This document shows, one piece after another, positions 33,964 to 44,861 of a stretch of DNA of 64,000 bases. A program made the translations under genes and the position numbers. Where the stretch lies: assembly GCA_030737835.1 (NCBI GenBank), contig JAUJYN010000016.1:930001-994000 (forward strand). Reading direction: 5' to 3'. Below the pieces are notes generated by a model, which saw only the letters and a list, made by a program, of their open reading frames with translations, had not been told where the DNA came from and made no database searches. Positions within the stretch are counted from its first letter, which is position 1; each line of letters opens with the position of its first letter. Source of the DNA: Acorus gramineus (taxonomy: Eukaryota; Streptophyta; Magnoliopsida; Acorales; Acoraceae).

Positions 33964-36706
33964 GGGTGCTGAAGGAGCAGTTGGGGAGTTGCTGGAGAAG
34001 GGCTTCGCACGTCCGAGTGTGTCTCCGTGGGGAGCCCCTGTCCTGTTCGTCCGGAAGAAGGACGGTTCACTGCGGCTGTGTATTGATTACAGGCAGTTGA
34101 ATAAACGGACAGTGAAGAACAAGTACCCGTTGCCGCGGATCGACGATCTGTTTGACCAGCTCCAGGGAGCGTGCGTCTTTTCCAAGATCGATCTCCGCTC
34201 GGGGTACTACCAGTTGAAGATCCGGGAGTCAGACATCTCGAAGACGGCCTTTCGCACCCGGTATGGGCACTACGAGTTCAGAGTACTGCCATTCGGGTTG
34301 ACGAACGCGCCGGCGGCCTTCATGGATCTGATGAACCGGGTATTTCGACCCTTCCTCGACTCCTTTGTGGTAGTATTCATCGATGTGGTGTACTCGAGGA
34401 GTCTGGAGGAGCACGCTCACCATCTTCGCACAGTCTTGGAGACTTTGGCCAGACATCAGTTGTTCGCCAAGTTCAGCAAGTGCGAGTTCTGGTTGGAGCG
34501 GATGGCCTTTCTGGGCCATGTGATTTCCGGTGAGGGTATAGCTGTGGACCCGGAGAAGACGCTCGCCGTGTCGAATTGGCGTCGACCGTCGAACCCCACT
34601 GAGATTCGGAGCTTCTTGGGCTTGGCGGGTTATTACAGGAGGTTTGTGGAGGGTTTCTCCAAGATAGCCGTTCCTCTTACCCGCCTCACTCGGAAAGACG
34701 TTCGGTTCGAGTGGTCCCCTTCTTGTGAGGAGAGCTTCCAGGAGCTGAAGCGAAGGCTCACCTCAGCGCCAGTTCTTACCCTTCCATCTGGGAGTGGTGG
34801 GTTCGCAGTTTACACAGATGCATCGCAGTTGGGTGTGGGTTGCGTCCTGATGCAGCACGGTAAGGTGGTGGCTTACGCGTCTCGTCAGTTGAAGCCCCAT
34901 GAGCAGAACTACCCCACCCATGACCTTGAGTTGGCTGCGATCATATTTGCGCTGAAGATGTGGAGGCATTATCTCTACGGAGAGGAGTTCGAGCTCTTTA
35001 CTGATCATAAGAGCTTGACATATCTGCAGTCTCAGCCGGAGCTCAACATGCGACAGAGGCGTTGGGTTGAGTTCCTGACAGACTATGACTGTGACATCGC
35101 TTACCATCCGGGTAAGGCGAATGTCGTTGCAGATGCGCTCAGTAGGCAGCCCCTGGGCATGGCCGCCCACATGGCTGTCCGTCGTTGGAGGCTTCTGGAG
35201 GAGGCCGCTTGCTGGATCAGTGTTCGGGAGACTCCTGCTGGTGGCTTTTTGGCCAGGCTGGTGGTGCAGCCGGTTCTTCTCGACGAGATCCGCACGGCTC
35301 AGGCTCAGGACCTGCATTTTATAGTCCTTTCTGAAGGCGTCGCCCGGGGCGAGCGTCAGGACTACCAGATTCGCGCGGACGGGATCCTGAGATTCAGAGG
35401 CCGAGTGTGCATCCCCGACGACGCAGAGCTGAGGCGGAAGATTCTGGACGAGGCCCATCGCTCGAGGTACACCGTGCACCCTGGTGGCACGAAGATGTAC
35501 AGAGGCCTTCGTCGCGGCTACTGGTGGCGCGGGATGAAGACGGATATCGCCCGTTTCGTTGCCCGGTGCCTAGTATGCCAGCAGGTGAAGTCGGAGCATC
35601 AGCGCCCTGCGGGGAAGCTGCAGTCCATTGAGATCCCTCAGTGGAAGTGGGAGCAGATCACCATGGACTTCGTCTCGGGTCTGCCGAGGTCACGTTCGGG
35701 TCGCGATGCCATCTGGGTGATCGTCGACCGGCTGACGAAGTCTGCTCATTTCCTCCCCATCCGACTCACCGATTCTCTGGACACTCTGGCGCAGTTATTC
35801 GTCTCCGAGATTGTCCGACTCCATGGCACTCCAGTCAGCATCATTCCAGATCGAGACGCGCGTTTTACTTCGAGGTTCTGGCGTAGCCTCCAGCACGCCC
35901 TTGGTACGAACCTCCATTTCAGTACAGCGTTTCATCCTCAGACGGACGGCCAGTCGGAGAGGACGATCCAGACCCTTGAGGACATGCTGCGGGCCTGTGT
36001 ACTCGATTTTGGGGGCAGTTGGGAGAGGCACCTTCCGTTGGTGGAGTTTGCCTACAACAACAGCTACCACTCGAGCATCCGGATGGCTCCCTACGAGGCA
36101 CTTTATGGCCGCAGCTGCAGGTCCCCCCTGTGTTGGGATGAGGTCGGAGAGCGCCAGCTAGAGGGACCAGAGATCGTTCACCAGACCTCCGAGATGGTGA
36201 AGACGATCCGCGAGCGTATCCGAGTCGCTCAGAGTCGTCAGAAGAGCTACGCCGACCGCCGTCGCCGTGAGCTCGCCTTCGAGGTCGGTGGACATGTGTT
36301 CTTGAAGGTGTCCCCGATGAAGGGCATCTTCCGATTCGGTGTGCGGGGCAAGCTGAGTCCGCGTTTCATTGGGCCGTTCCTCATCCTCGAGCGAGTTGGG
36401 GAGGTGGCCTATCGCATAGCTCTGCCCCCACAGTTGGCTCAGGCCCATGACGTCTTCCATGTCTCGCAGCTGAGGCGATACGTCCACGATCCTGCTCACA
36501 TCATCCCGTTCGAGCCGCTCGTCTTCGAGCCGGACTTGTCTTTCGTGGAGCAGCCGATTGAGATCATGGACCGCCGCGAGAAGAGGCTCCGCACCAAGAC
36601 CGTCCAGCTGGTCAAGGTGCGATGGCAGCACCGTTCCGGTGCCGAGGCCACCTGGGAGCTCGAGGACGCCATGCGTGACGCGTATCCGCATCTTTTCCCT
36701 TCTTAG
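33749..36706 (+). CDS. pol: A pol: RT, RNase H, integrase, chromodomain (RT active site deleted)
   Basis: Homology begins near residue 80 (33987); upstream codons are out of frame. [22 protein letters not shown], then [12 protein letters not shown]; the catalytic FIDD motif is broken at D212-V213 because six bases are missing compared with B2 at 53763. RNase H residues D357, E394, D419 and D462 are present. Integrase: H570-H577-C607-C610 zinc finger and catalytic D640, D701, E737 (D-x35-E). A GPF/Y-type module is near residue 872, and a chromodomain-like tail (about 930-985) ends in [15 protein letters not shown]. This order and tail fit Del/Tekay chromoviruses, whose chromodomain directs integration to heterochromatin. 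The length is near full pol, with stop at 36704-36706. RT activity is unlikely. Confidence 0.93.
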   Translation: MDARAFWLILLWRMHRCGQISVRLRSWQSIPRFSPMIFRDYRRIARSSLRSICFRGPSRFRGLRTGWLRRAEGAEGAVGELLEKGFARPSVSPWGAPVLFVRKKDGSLRLCIDYRQLNKRTVKNKYPLPRIDDLFDQLQGACVFSKIDLRSGYYQLKIRESDISKTAFRTRYGHYEFRVLPFGLTNAPAAFMDLMNRVFRPFLDSFVVVFIDVVYSRSLEEHAHHLRTVLETLARHQLFAKFSKCEFWLERMAFLGHVISGEGIAVDPEKTLAVSNWRRPSNPTEIRSFLGLAGYYRRFVEGFSKIAVPLTRLTRKDVRFEWSPSCEESFQELKRRLTSAPVLTLPSGSGGFAVYTDASQLGVGCVLMQHGKVVAYASRQLKPHEQNYPTHDLELAAIIFALKMWRHYLYGEEFELFTDHKSLTYLQSQPELNMRQRRWVEFLTDYDCDIAYHPGKANVVADALSRQPLGMAAHMAVRRWRLLEEAACWISVRETPAGGFLARLVVQPVLLDEIRTAQAQDLHFIVLSEGVARGERQDYQIRADGILRFRGRVCIPDDAELRRKILDEAHRSRYTVHPGGTKMYRGLRRGYWWRGMKTDIARFVARCLVCQQVKSEHQRPAGKLQSIEIPQWKWEQITMDFVSGLPRSRSGRDAIWVIVDRLTKSAHFLPIRLTDSLDTLAQLFVSEIVRLHGTPVSIIPDRDARFTSRFWRSLQHALGTNLHFSTAFHPQTDGQSERTIQTLEDMLRACVLDFGGSWERHLPLVEFAYNNSYHSSIRMAPYEALYGRSCRSPLCWDEVGERQLEGPEIVHQTSEMVKTIRERIRVAQSRQKSYADRRRRELAFEVGGHVFLKVSPMKGIFRFGVRGKLSPRFIGPFLILERVGEVAYRIALPPQLAQAHDVFHVSQLRRYVHDPAHIIPFEPLVFEPDLSFVEQPIEIMDRREKRLRTKTVQLVKVRWQHRSGAEATWELEDAMRDAYPHLFPS

Positions 36707-36740
36707 ATGTTCTTGTATTTATTTTGAGGACAAAATTTCC

Positions 36741-36754
36741 TAAGGGGGGGAGAA
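36741..36754 (+). other. Polypurine tract of A
   Basis: TAAGGGGGGGAGAA directly abuts the 3' LTR and would serve as plus-strand primer. Confidence 0.9.
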
Positions 36755-39683
36755 TGTTATATATGTGTCACTTTTTGGCCTGTTGGTAACCATTGGAGCA
36801 TTTTAGCAGTTTTTAAATTTTTGCATTTTTCGATCGGAACCGCATAATTTTGGACTGTTAGCTATCGTCCTGAGCTAGAGGACTCCGATTGAAAATCTAA
36901 CTGCATATTATGTGTCCTGGTGCCATTTTAAGCCACTCATGAAAATTTCATCGAATTCCGGCAACGTTTCCGAAATTTCACAGTTCCGGGGCGTATCTGG
37001 GTTTTTAAGTCGCTCACTATATATATGTGTGATCTAATTTTGAAATCACTATTCATCATCCCTACCAACTCATTCCCTCTCTCCTCTCTCTCATTTTTCT
37101 CCCTTTTGAAGGCCTTAGACCCCTCAAACCCAAAAACCTAAAACCTAAGAAGTGTAGATCGGGTCCCGATCTACACCCCGGTGCCTTCAAATCCCATTTC
37201 CGACGAGTCTAGCCTCCCCATCCTCCCTCCTTTCTCCTCTGTTTTGGGCCGTTTCGAAGGCCGAGCAAGATCCGGGCGTTGGAGGGCTTTGGGGAAGGGT
37301 TTCGGTGCGCGGAGAGCACCCGGACACCCCTTCCTCACCCTTGGTAAGCTTTCTTAGATGCTTGATAGGAGGGGGTTTTTGTGTTTGGGAGGTGGTCGGC
37401 GGCTGTGGGAGGCCGTCGGGGGTGGTTGGGGGTGGTCGGAGGCCGTCGGAGGCCATTGGGTGGTGGTGGAGGTGCTCGGGCAGTGGGAGTTGCTGTTCGG
37501 GCAGCAAGCAGCAGCGACAGCAGTGCAGGCAGCGCGCGGGCTGGGCGCGCGCGAGCGTGCGCTCGGTGCGTGGAGCTGGTCGAGCAGCCGTGCGCGGGTC
37601 GGTGCGAGGTGCTGGTCGTGCTGGGCGTGCGTGGTGCTGTGCGCGAGGTGCTGATCGGGCAGCTGTGCGTGAGGGGCTGGTCGAGCGGCTGGTGCGGGGA
37701 GATGTGCGAGCGGCGATGCGCGCTGGATGGGTTGGCGGTGCTGGGCGTGCGGGTGCTGGGGGTGATGGCCGAGGGCAGGGCGTACGGGAGGTCGTGCAGG
37801 GTGCGCGGCGGGGGCACGGCGAGGCAGTGGTGGCGCGCGGGGCGCAGCGAGGCGGCGGTGGTGCGCGCGGGGTGTGTGCGGGGCGAGACGCTGCGCGCAG
37901 GGCGTGCGGGGTGCTCGCGGGCCAGCTGCGCTGGGGCGGCGTGTCCAGGCGGCGGGCAGGGGCCCGATGGTGCGCGGGGTGCGTGGGCTGAGGCGCGACG
38001 GTGCACCCGGGCGGTCGGGTGGCCGTGCGGGTGGTTGCCGGCCGTGCGGGTGGTTGCCGGGGTGCTCGGGCTAGCGTGCGTGCGAGTCGTGTGCACGTTT
38101 GTCCGAGTGTTTGGTGTTTGATTGGGATTTTGGGTATTTATTTGTATGTTGTGTATTTTGGGTAACTGTGGATTTATACTCACCAGTTGGTACCTTGTCT
38201 TGCAGATCTCGACGGACGGTCGCGCGACGACCCGACTTCCGGTGAGTGGGACAACCCAACCCAGTTTGGGAGGCGCTACATGCATTTGGGCGTGTATCGT
38301 CCTCCCCTGGGGCACATAGTTAGTATTAACTGCTTTGTTATAATCCATGTAAGCATGATGTGTGTGTAGAATGCATGCCACCCTAGACTTGTATGTTAGG
38401 GACTTGCACCCTTAGGATTTGTGCATGAGCCGTGCATCCTGTCACCCCGCTATCATGCTAGGAAAGCCTGACCTGAGCATGCGTCCTATTAGTTTGATTT
38501 ATTTAATTAAATGCAAGCTTTAATATTGATAGCATGCTTTGGGAATACAAGGGGGCCTTGCGAGGTTAACATTGAGACCCGGGTTAGGGTACTCCGTGTT
38601 CCTCGTTTGGTTGTCGGATGTCCTACATCGGGACCTCAGGTTACCCTCCCAAGGTCTCTTTTCCCCAATTATGTTCTATTTATTTTCCCCGCATCCTGGT
38701 TATGCGCGCTGGTGGAATTCAGAGGAATTCAAGTCATTAGAGTTGTAGAGATGTGCTGTCAGCGGATCCGAGTGGATCATATGCGATGGATAGGCTGTTC
38801 TGTTTCCTCCGTTGGATCCGTGTAGAGACTACCCCGGCGTTGGAAAGGTTGTCCCGTGCAGGGGCTTCCATCAGTAGGCGCCTCCTGATCTGGTAGAAGG
38901 ACTGCGCCGAACGTGGGAGTGGCCAAACGACCTACGGAGTGGGGAGAGACTATCGGTGGACCGAGGGTGACCAACAGCCTAGTCAGTCCCAAGAGCCTAG
39001 GTCACCTGTTGAGAGGTGAGGGTGAGGGTATGGTGGGCCGGCGATGCGACGACCCACAGGTTTGTGTATGGATGATTATCCGCCCATTAAGTCCCAACAT
39101 CCTAGGTCACCTATTGAGGGTGAGGGTGAGGGTGAGGGTATGGCGGTTCGGCGATGTGACGAACCCCCGGATTTGTGTTGTTTGTGCCGCTTTGGGGCTA
39201 TTGACTTGATTTTAAATGTGGTTAATATGAACTGTATGCATGGGTTGTGCTATTCACTGAGCGTGTGGCTCACCCCTCGCATATTATCTTTTCAGTGATC
39301 TCTGAGGGAGGAGTTTCCGAGCGACTACACCAGTAGAGGAGTAGCGCCACGTCCCTCGAGTTTTGAGGCCATCAGCACCCTTCTCTCCGTTGTATGTATA
39401 TGTCTCTGTGCTTGGGCACCTAGTTGGATGTTGTATGGATTTTATTTGTGTATATATGGACATGTTGGCTCCCATAGGACATATTATTATGTATCGAGTC
39501 TGTAGTGGATTTTTTATTACAGATTCAGTCTTTTAGCTTCCGCATTTGGTGTATATATTATGTCAGCCCTGCTTTATCTGTGTTGTCATTTTAGTTGTTG
39601 TGTGAGTACGTTATTATTTCCTATTTACTGATATCATATATACACTTGCCGCGTCACGGGGACGACCGCTCTGGGGCGTGACA
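36755..39683 (+). mobile_element. A 3' LTR (2.93 kb)
   Basis: Nearly identical to the 5' LTR outside the GC core; the core is about 80 bp shorter through small deletions. Carries the intron-like block (37344-38205), the 36-nt micro-exon (38206-38241), the 117-bp module (38550-38666) and the G4 motif (39118-39138). Confidence 0.95.
37344..38205 (+). other. Candidate LTR intron 1 in A 3' LTR (862 nt)
   Basis: Donor CCCTTG/GTAAGC, acceptor TTGTCTTGCAG, followed by a 36-nt segment and GTGAGT at 38242. Here the acceptor is preceded by CTCACCAGTTGG as in the T1 LTRs. Confidence 0.55.
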
Positions 39684-40873
39684 AATCCAACCCAGTAGGG
39701 AGGCGTTCGATGCACGTAGGCGTGCATTGCCCTCCCCTGAGGCACCATAATTGCATATTAACTTGTGTGAATGTAAAACTCTATTAATGCATGTTTTGCT
39801 ATGATGTAACCATGCCATGTTAGACATTGTATGCTAGGGATATACATCCATGTATCATGTATAGAGGCCCATACATGCTTAGACACCATGTCCCATGCTT
39901 GAAAAGCCTTGATCTATGCATGTTTCCCATTTAGTTTAATTTAATTAAATCAAAATGAGATTATGTTAGTATAAGCATGCCTTAGAGAATATTATAACCT
40001 TGTAATTATAATGCATGTTTCTCCGCATTTTAGTTATACGCCCTGGAGGAATTCTTGAGAATTCATTACCTTAGTAGTGTTAGTAATCGTTGTCGACGGA
40101 TCCAAGAGGATCGTATCCGTGAGAGTAGGTTGTTTTCTCCCCTTCGTTGGATCCGAGTAGGAACTAACCGGGTTGGGAAAAGCTGTCCTAACAGAGGGCT
40201 CCCATCGGTAGGTACTACCAATGCATTCGGGAACGTACTGACCATGGGAGTATACCAAATAGAGGCTACCCGGGGAAAGGGCTACCGGTGGACCAAGGGT
40301 GTGGAGCAGTCTAATCTGTCCCAAAAGGCCTATGTCACCTCTAAAGGGTGAGGGTGGGGTGGGTCGGCGATGCTACGACCCACTAGCTTGTACAGTTATT
40401 TCGGTTTGGGGACTTTAATTATTTTAAGGTTAATATGAGTTGTGTTGCATAGATTGTGCCATTCACTGAGCGTGTGGCTCACCCCTCGCATGTCTTTTCC
40501 TCCAGTTGTTACTGAGTCGGATCTGAAGGAGGAGCTCCCCGAGGCATCACATCAGTAGCGGAGCAGCGTTCACGTTTTGGGTTCTACGAGTGAGAGGCCA
40601 TCAGCATCCCCTTCTTTTGCTTGTATGTATTGTTATCCGTGCTTGGGCACAACACTTGTATATGGATGACTTTTTTTACATTGGCTATCACAGGACAGTT
40701 GATTATGTATTCTGGTCTGTAATATGTCTTTGAATTACAGACTCAGTCAGCTACATTATTGATTGTGTTATTACCTTCGATGTTCTTTAGAGTCTTTTAT
40801 TGATCTCCTGTATGGACTGCTAATATTATATATATTTATCATGTATCAGGGACGGCCGCCATGGGGCGTGACA
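39684..40873 (+). mobile_element. B1 5' LTR, right part
   Basis: Continues from 28812 at the AATCC target duplication and matches B2 5' LTR 50029-51241 to the end GGGGCGTGACA. A short deletion removes the GTTTAAGCTTCC stretch near 40748, which is present in B2. Confidence 0.92.
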
Positions 40874-40878
40874 AAAGT

Positions 40879-40890
40879 TGGTATCAGAGC
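40879..40890 (+). other. Primer-binding site of B1
   Basis: TGGTATCAGAGC six bases inside the LTR end, intact, unlike in B2. Confidence 0.88.
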
Positions 40891-41007
40891 CTGGTCCTGT
40901 CAGAGCCAATTGTTTTCTTAGAGATGAGTCCTAGGATTTCTATATGAGTATTCTGATCCTAGTGTCTGTTTCTTAGGTTGCTGATATGACATGGTCCCCC
41001 TCGGGCC

Positions 41008-41967
41008 TTGGAGGTTTCCGAACCTACCAGAGGCGAGGAGTCTACTGGAGGGTCCTCGGCTATTGGGCCAGGACCAGCGCAGGAGCCTCCTGCATGGGAG
41101 CGTGCTTATGCTCGTATCGCAGATCTATTGGAGACTCAGACTAGGGCACTGGAGGCCCAGACTAGGGCATTGGCTGATCAAGCGCGAGAGATCCAGGAGC
41201 TGCGGGTGGCCCGCGAGGCAGTTCCGCAGGTCCCCTTAGTAGCAGATCCACGGGTGGTGCCCGAGGTACCCCCTGTCCCTGAGGTGATTCCAGTAGAGGG
41301 AGTTCAGGATCCCCTGGAGAGGGAGGTGGAGCTAGAGGCTGCGGCACGAGTGCATCAGAGCGGCCTCACTGCCTTTCTGAAGCTTCACCCTCCCGAGTTC
41401 CATGGCCAGACGACGGACCCCCTTGCCCCTGAGCGTTGGTTGATGGAGGTAGACAAGATCTTCTCGACCATGCACTGCACCGACCGCCAGCGTGTCTCAC
41501 TGGCCACCTTCATGTTGAAGGGTAGCGCCGCCGACTGGTGGGCTACCCGATCGGTGGACATCCCCGAGGGTGTGGGGCGACTTCTATGGGCTGGATTCCA
41601 GAGTTACTTTCTGGAGGAGTACTTCCCATTTTTGACACGCCAGATCGTGATGCGAGAGTTCGAGCAGCTAACGCAGGGCTCCATGTCAGTCACTGATTAC
41701 TCTACACGTTTCACGAGGCTTTCTCGGTTCGCCCCCGCCTTAGTGATGGATGAGGAGACGCGATGCCGTCGTTTCGAGATGGGTCTCATTAGCACCATCA
41801 GGGTGCATGTCACCTCACAGGCGTTCACGAGGTACTCAGACTTGGTGTCTCGTGCGAGGACAGTTGAGCGAGACCTTGGGGTCCCTTTGTTCCAACCCCT
41901 TCTGCAGACCAGAGGCCCCCCAGGAGCCAGACCAGAGACGTCGCACGAGCAAGCGGCCCCGCTTTGA
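41008..41967 (+). pseudogene. gag: B1 gag, start deleted
   Basis: Very close to B2 gag at the nucleotide level. The original start region is damaged: B2 reads MPPRRGMRGRGPPRALEVSEP, but B1 has lost about 23 bases after GCTGATATGAC, so the upstream ATG is out of frame and the first in-frame Met is at 41008. The gag domain (LHPPEFHGQ, ERWLMEVDKIF, FMLKGSAADWW, YSTRFTRLSRF) is continuous to about residue 290. After that the frame slips near 41890 and the reading ends at 41967. Confidence 0.85.
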
Positions 41968-41979
41968 TCAGCCAGCGGC

Positions 41980-42420
41980 CGTCGCTACTCCAAACGATGT
42001 GGTGCCAGTGCGAGGTCCATCACCCATTGCTGTAGTACCAGTCCAGGCTAGGTGACTGGAGACGCGACGTTGTTACCATTGCCAACGGGTCGAACATATT
42101 TCCTATGATTGCCCTGATGCTGGCCGACCCCCTGTGCCTTGACAGCAGCCGCAGCAGCTGCTACAGCAGCAGCAGCCACAGGGTGGCCGAGTTGACCAGA
42201 GGAGGCAGCCAGTGCAGCCTGCGAGGCGTGCCCCTGCTCCTCAGCCGCAACTTGTTCAGGGTCGTGTTGCAGCACTTACGGCCGAGGAGGCGCAGGCTTC
42301 GGGTAGCGTTGTCCGAGGTATTGTTTTGATCTCCCAGCTTCCTACATATGTGCTATTTGATTCCGGAGCCACGCACTCGTTCTTGTCTCCCGTTTTCGCG
42401 AGACGGATGGGCGTGGTGTC
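41980..42420 (+). pseudogene. B1 zinc knuckle and start of protease, truncated
   Basis: A zinc knuckle (CYHCQRVEHISYDC) is encoded near 42070-42112, but is preceded by an in-frame TGA (42053) where B2 has CGA, a C-to-T change at a CpG. The protease starts with [10 protein letters not shown] at about 42350 and stops abruptly at 42420, where the palindromic LTR pair begins. The rest of B1 pol and its 3' LTR are not in the window. Confidence 0.82.
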
Positions 42421-44436
42421 TGTTGTGCCTGTGTCATTTGGAGCACTCTGATTGAAAATTTGGCTACATAATTTTTTCCTAGAGGTTATGTATTCCCAAT
42501 TTGGTATTTGGATTTAATTTTGTTAAAATCGAAGATGAAAAGGTTTAAATATGATTTTATTATGAGATGTCCAGTTTTGAGTTAGCTTTCGTACAAAAGT
42601 GGAATTAGATCAACTGGATTCCTGTAGTAAAAGTTATGGGTATTTTACCAAGTATACCCCGGGGAGGGAAATTCTGGCAGCAGCCCTGTTCTATGTTTAG
42701 CTCTAATTTCGGAATATCTGGAGGGCTTATTTGATCTTGGCATAAACATAAAAGTTGTAGATAATCCTCTTGGCTTTCCAACGGAATTGGAATTGGGCAA
42801 TTCGGAGCTATATTGAGGAAGTTATGGCTGTTCCAGTGAAGCATGCGCAGAATTTCTGGTCAAGGACGACTTAGTCATTTCCATCCTTCCTTAGATATTT
42901 GTGTGCAAATAAATATCTTCTCTCCCTCTCTCTCCCACATCCCACGCCCATTTTTCTTGATCTCTCCTTCTCTCTTTTCACTCCCCCTAGGTGTTTGTGT
43001 TTATTCCCCAAAGAGAAGAGAAGGAGATGGTGCAAGTGCAAGAGGAACTTGTGTAGGTTTTGTTGTTGTTGTTGATCTCCTCTCTCTCAAGCACCCTCTC
43101 ATATCTTGTTCTCCCCCCCTGATTTTCAGCCAAGAAGGAGGCTGAGGAGGCTGAAGAGGTAGTGGTGGTGGTGGTGGTGGTTGAGGTGGTCGTGGGCGCG
43201 TCGAGAGCCCCGCATCTCCCCCTTTCCGTTTCCCTCTTTTGGTAAGTCCTCTTCCCCTTCTTTTTTATTTTTAGGGTTGTTGGGATGGTTGGGGAAGTCA
43301 TGCATGCTATGCATAGGGGTTAGAGTGTGTGTGAGGGGTTGGAGAGGGTTAAAAAGAGGTTGGGAGGGGCTGGGCGTGCGTTGGGGGCAGTCTGCGCGCG
43401 TGCGCGCAGGCGCGCGCGCAGGCGGGCGCTGGCAGGCGCAGGCTGGCGCGCAGACTGCCCCCAACGCGCGCCCAGCCCCTCCCAACCTCTTTTTAACCCT
43501 CTCCAACCCCTCACACACACTCTAACCCCTATGCATAGCATGCATGAACACCCTAAGCATCCCAACAACCCTAAAAATCAAAAAGAAGGGGAAGAGGACT
43601 TACCAAAAGAGGGAAACGGAAAGGGGGAGATGCGGGGCTCTCGACGCGCCCACGACCACCTCAACCACCACCACCACCACCACTACCTCTTCAGCCTCCT
43701 CAGCCTCCTTCTTGGCTGAAAATCAGGGGGGGGGAGAACAAGATATGAGAGGGTGCTTGAGAGAGAGGAGATCAACAACAACAACAAAACCTACACAAGT
43801 TTCCTCTTGCACTTGCACCATCTCCTTCTCTTCTCTTTGGGGAATAAACACAAACACCTAGGGGGAGTGAAAAGGGAGAAGGAGAGATAAAAAAAAATGG
43901 GCGTGGGATGTGGGAGAGAGAGGGAGAGAAGATATTTTGTTGCACAAATAAATATCTAAAGAGGGATGGAAATGACCATTTCATCCCTGACTTAGAAATT
44001 CTGTACATGCTTCACTAGAACAGCCATAACTTCCTCAATATAGCTCCGAATTGCACAATTCTAATTCCGTTGGAAAGCCAAGAAGATTATCTACAACTTT
44101 CATGTTTATGCCAAGATCAAATAATCCCTCCAGCTATTCCAAAATTAGAGCTAAACATAGAGCAGGGCTGCTGCCAGAATTTCCCTCCCCGGGGTATACT
44201 TGGTAAAATACCCATAACTTTTACTACATGAATCCAGTTGATCTAATTCCACTTTTGTATGAAAGCTAACTCAAAACTGGACATCTCATAATAAAATCAT
44301 ATTTAAACCTCTTCATCTTGGATTTTAACAAAATCAAATCCAAATACCAAATTGGAAATACATAACTTCTAGGGAAAAAAAAAAATTATGTAACCAAATT
44401 TTTAAATAGAGCGCTCCAAATGACACAGGCACAACA
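42421..44436. mobile_element. Head-to-head palindrome of two T1 LTR beginnings
   Basis: 42421 to about 43400 is the beginning of a plus-strand T1 LTR (TGTTGTGCCTG start, CT-rich part, GTAAGT donor near 43241, start of the GC core). About 43445-44436 is the same region reversed, ending with the complement of TGTTGTGCCTG. The arms are about 1 kb and differ at several percent by eye. The junction lies in the GC core around 43400-43445. Flanks GTGTC and GAGGT do not match, and B1 does not resume on the right, so this is not a simple insertion. Confidence 0.85.
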
Positions 44437-44861
44437 GAGGTGACCCTATAAAAAGGGAAGCAACTCAGAAGGCCAAGGTATCGAATGAAATCTGATTTAC
44501 TACTTTCAAGCCACCAAAATTTGACTGAGTTTTGTATTGAATCCCTGACTGATACATCTCTTCGGACGGCCTTTGGCTGGCACCACACCGGTGTCCCCCT
44601 GATTTGTTTGTGAGTGCAGGATCCAATCTTATTCGGGTCCGGGTTCGTGAAGGAAGGCTCCGAAAACCGATAGTTTAACTGAAGGGGAAAATATCCTCCT
44701 CAGTTTGGTGCCGTCTATGGGACACTGAAAAAAAAGTCACTATTCGCAATGTCTTCTGATCCAAGTGACACCCATTTGGAGAGGCAACAAGATTGAGTCA
44801 TCCTCCCGACAAATGATGGTGTTAATAATTCACCGGGGACCCTGGCCAGTCAGGCCCAGGA
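44437..44861 (+). mobile_element. Fragment of a Tat-like gypsy element (LTR end, PBS, gag start)
   Basis: Shows a TATA box (TATAAAAAG at about 44447), a downstream R-U5-like stretch with CCGGTGTCCCCCTGATTTG, an LTR end near CTCCTCA (about 44702) and then TTTGGTGCCGTCTATGGG, the PBS-region signature of Tat/Ogre-type elements. An ATG at 44749 opens a gag-like frame of 15 codons (MSSDPSDTHLERQQD) that ends in TGA. Cut at the left by the palindrome and at the right by D2. Confidence 0.7.

Larger units (their letters stand above)
28813..39683 (+). mobile_element. A: complete T2 gypsy chromovirus (10.87 kb)
   Basis: 5' LTR 28813-31820, PBS 31826-31837, gag-pol 31941-36706, polypurine tract 36741-36754, 3' LTR 36755-39683. 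LTRs start TGTTATATATGTG and end GCGTGACA. Flanks are GATCC (28808-28812) and AATCC (39684-39688); the intact relatives of the target read GGTCAATCCAACCC, so AATCC is the original site with one change in the left copy. Inserted inside the LTR of B1. The first 280 bp of the two LTRs differ by only about four substitutions and one indel, so A is the youngest full element here. Coding capacity is damaged by three frameshifts and an in-frame deletion in the RT active site. Confidence 0.95.

Noticed and set aside
33749-36706. Plant pararetrovirus (caulimovirid) integration
   Set aside because: Integrase, chromodomain, flanking LTRs and 5-bp target duplications identify a Ty3/gypsy retrotransposon.
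42421-44436. Palindrome as a foldback DNA transposon
   Set aside because: The arms are clearly T1 LTR sequence and the flanks show no matching target duplication.
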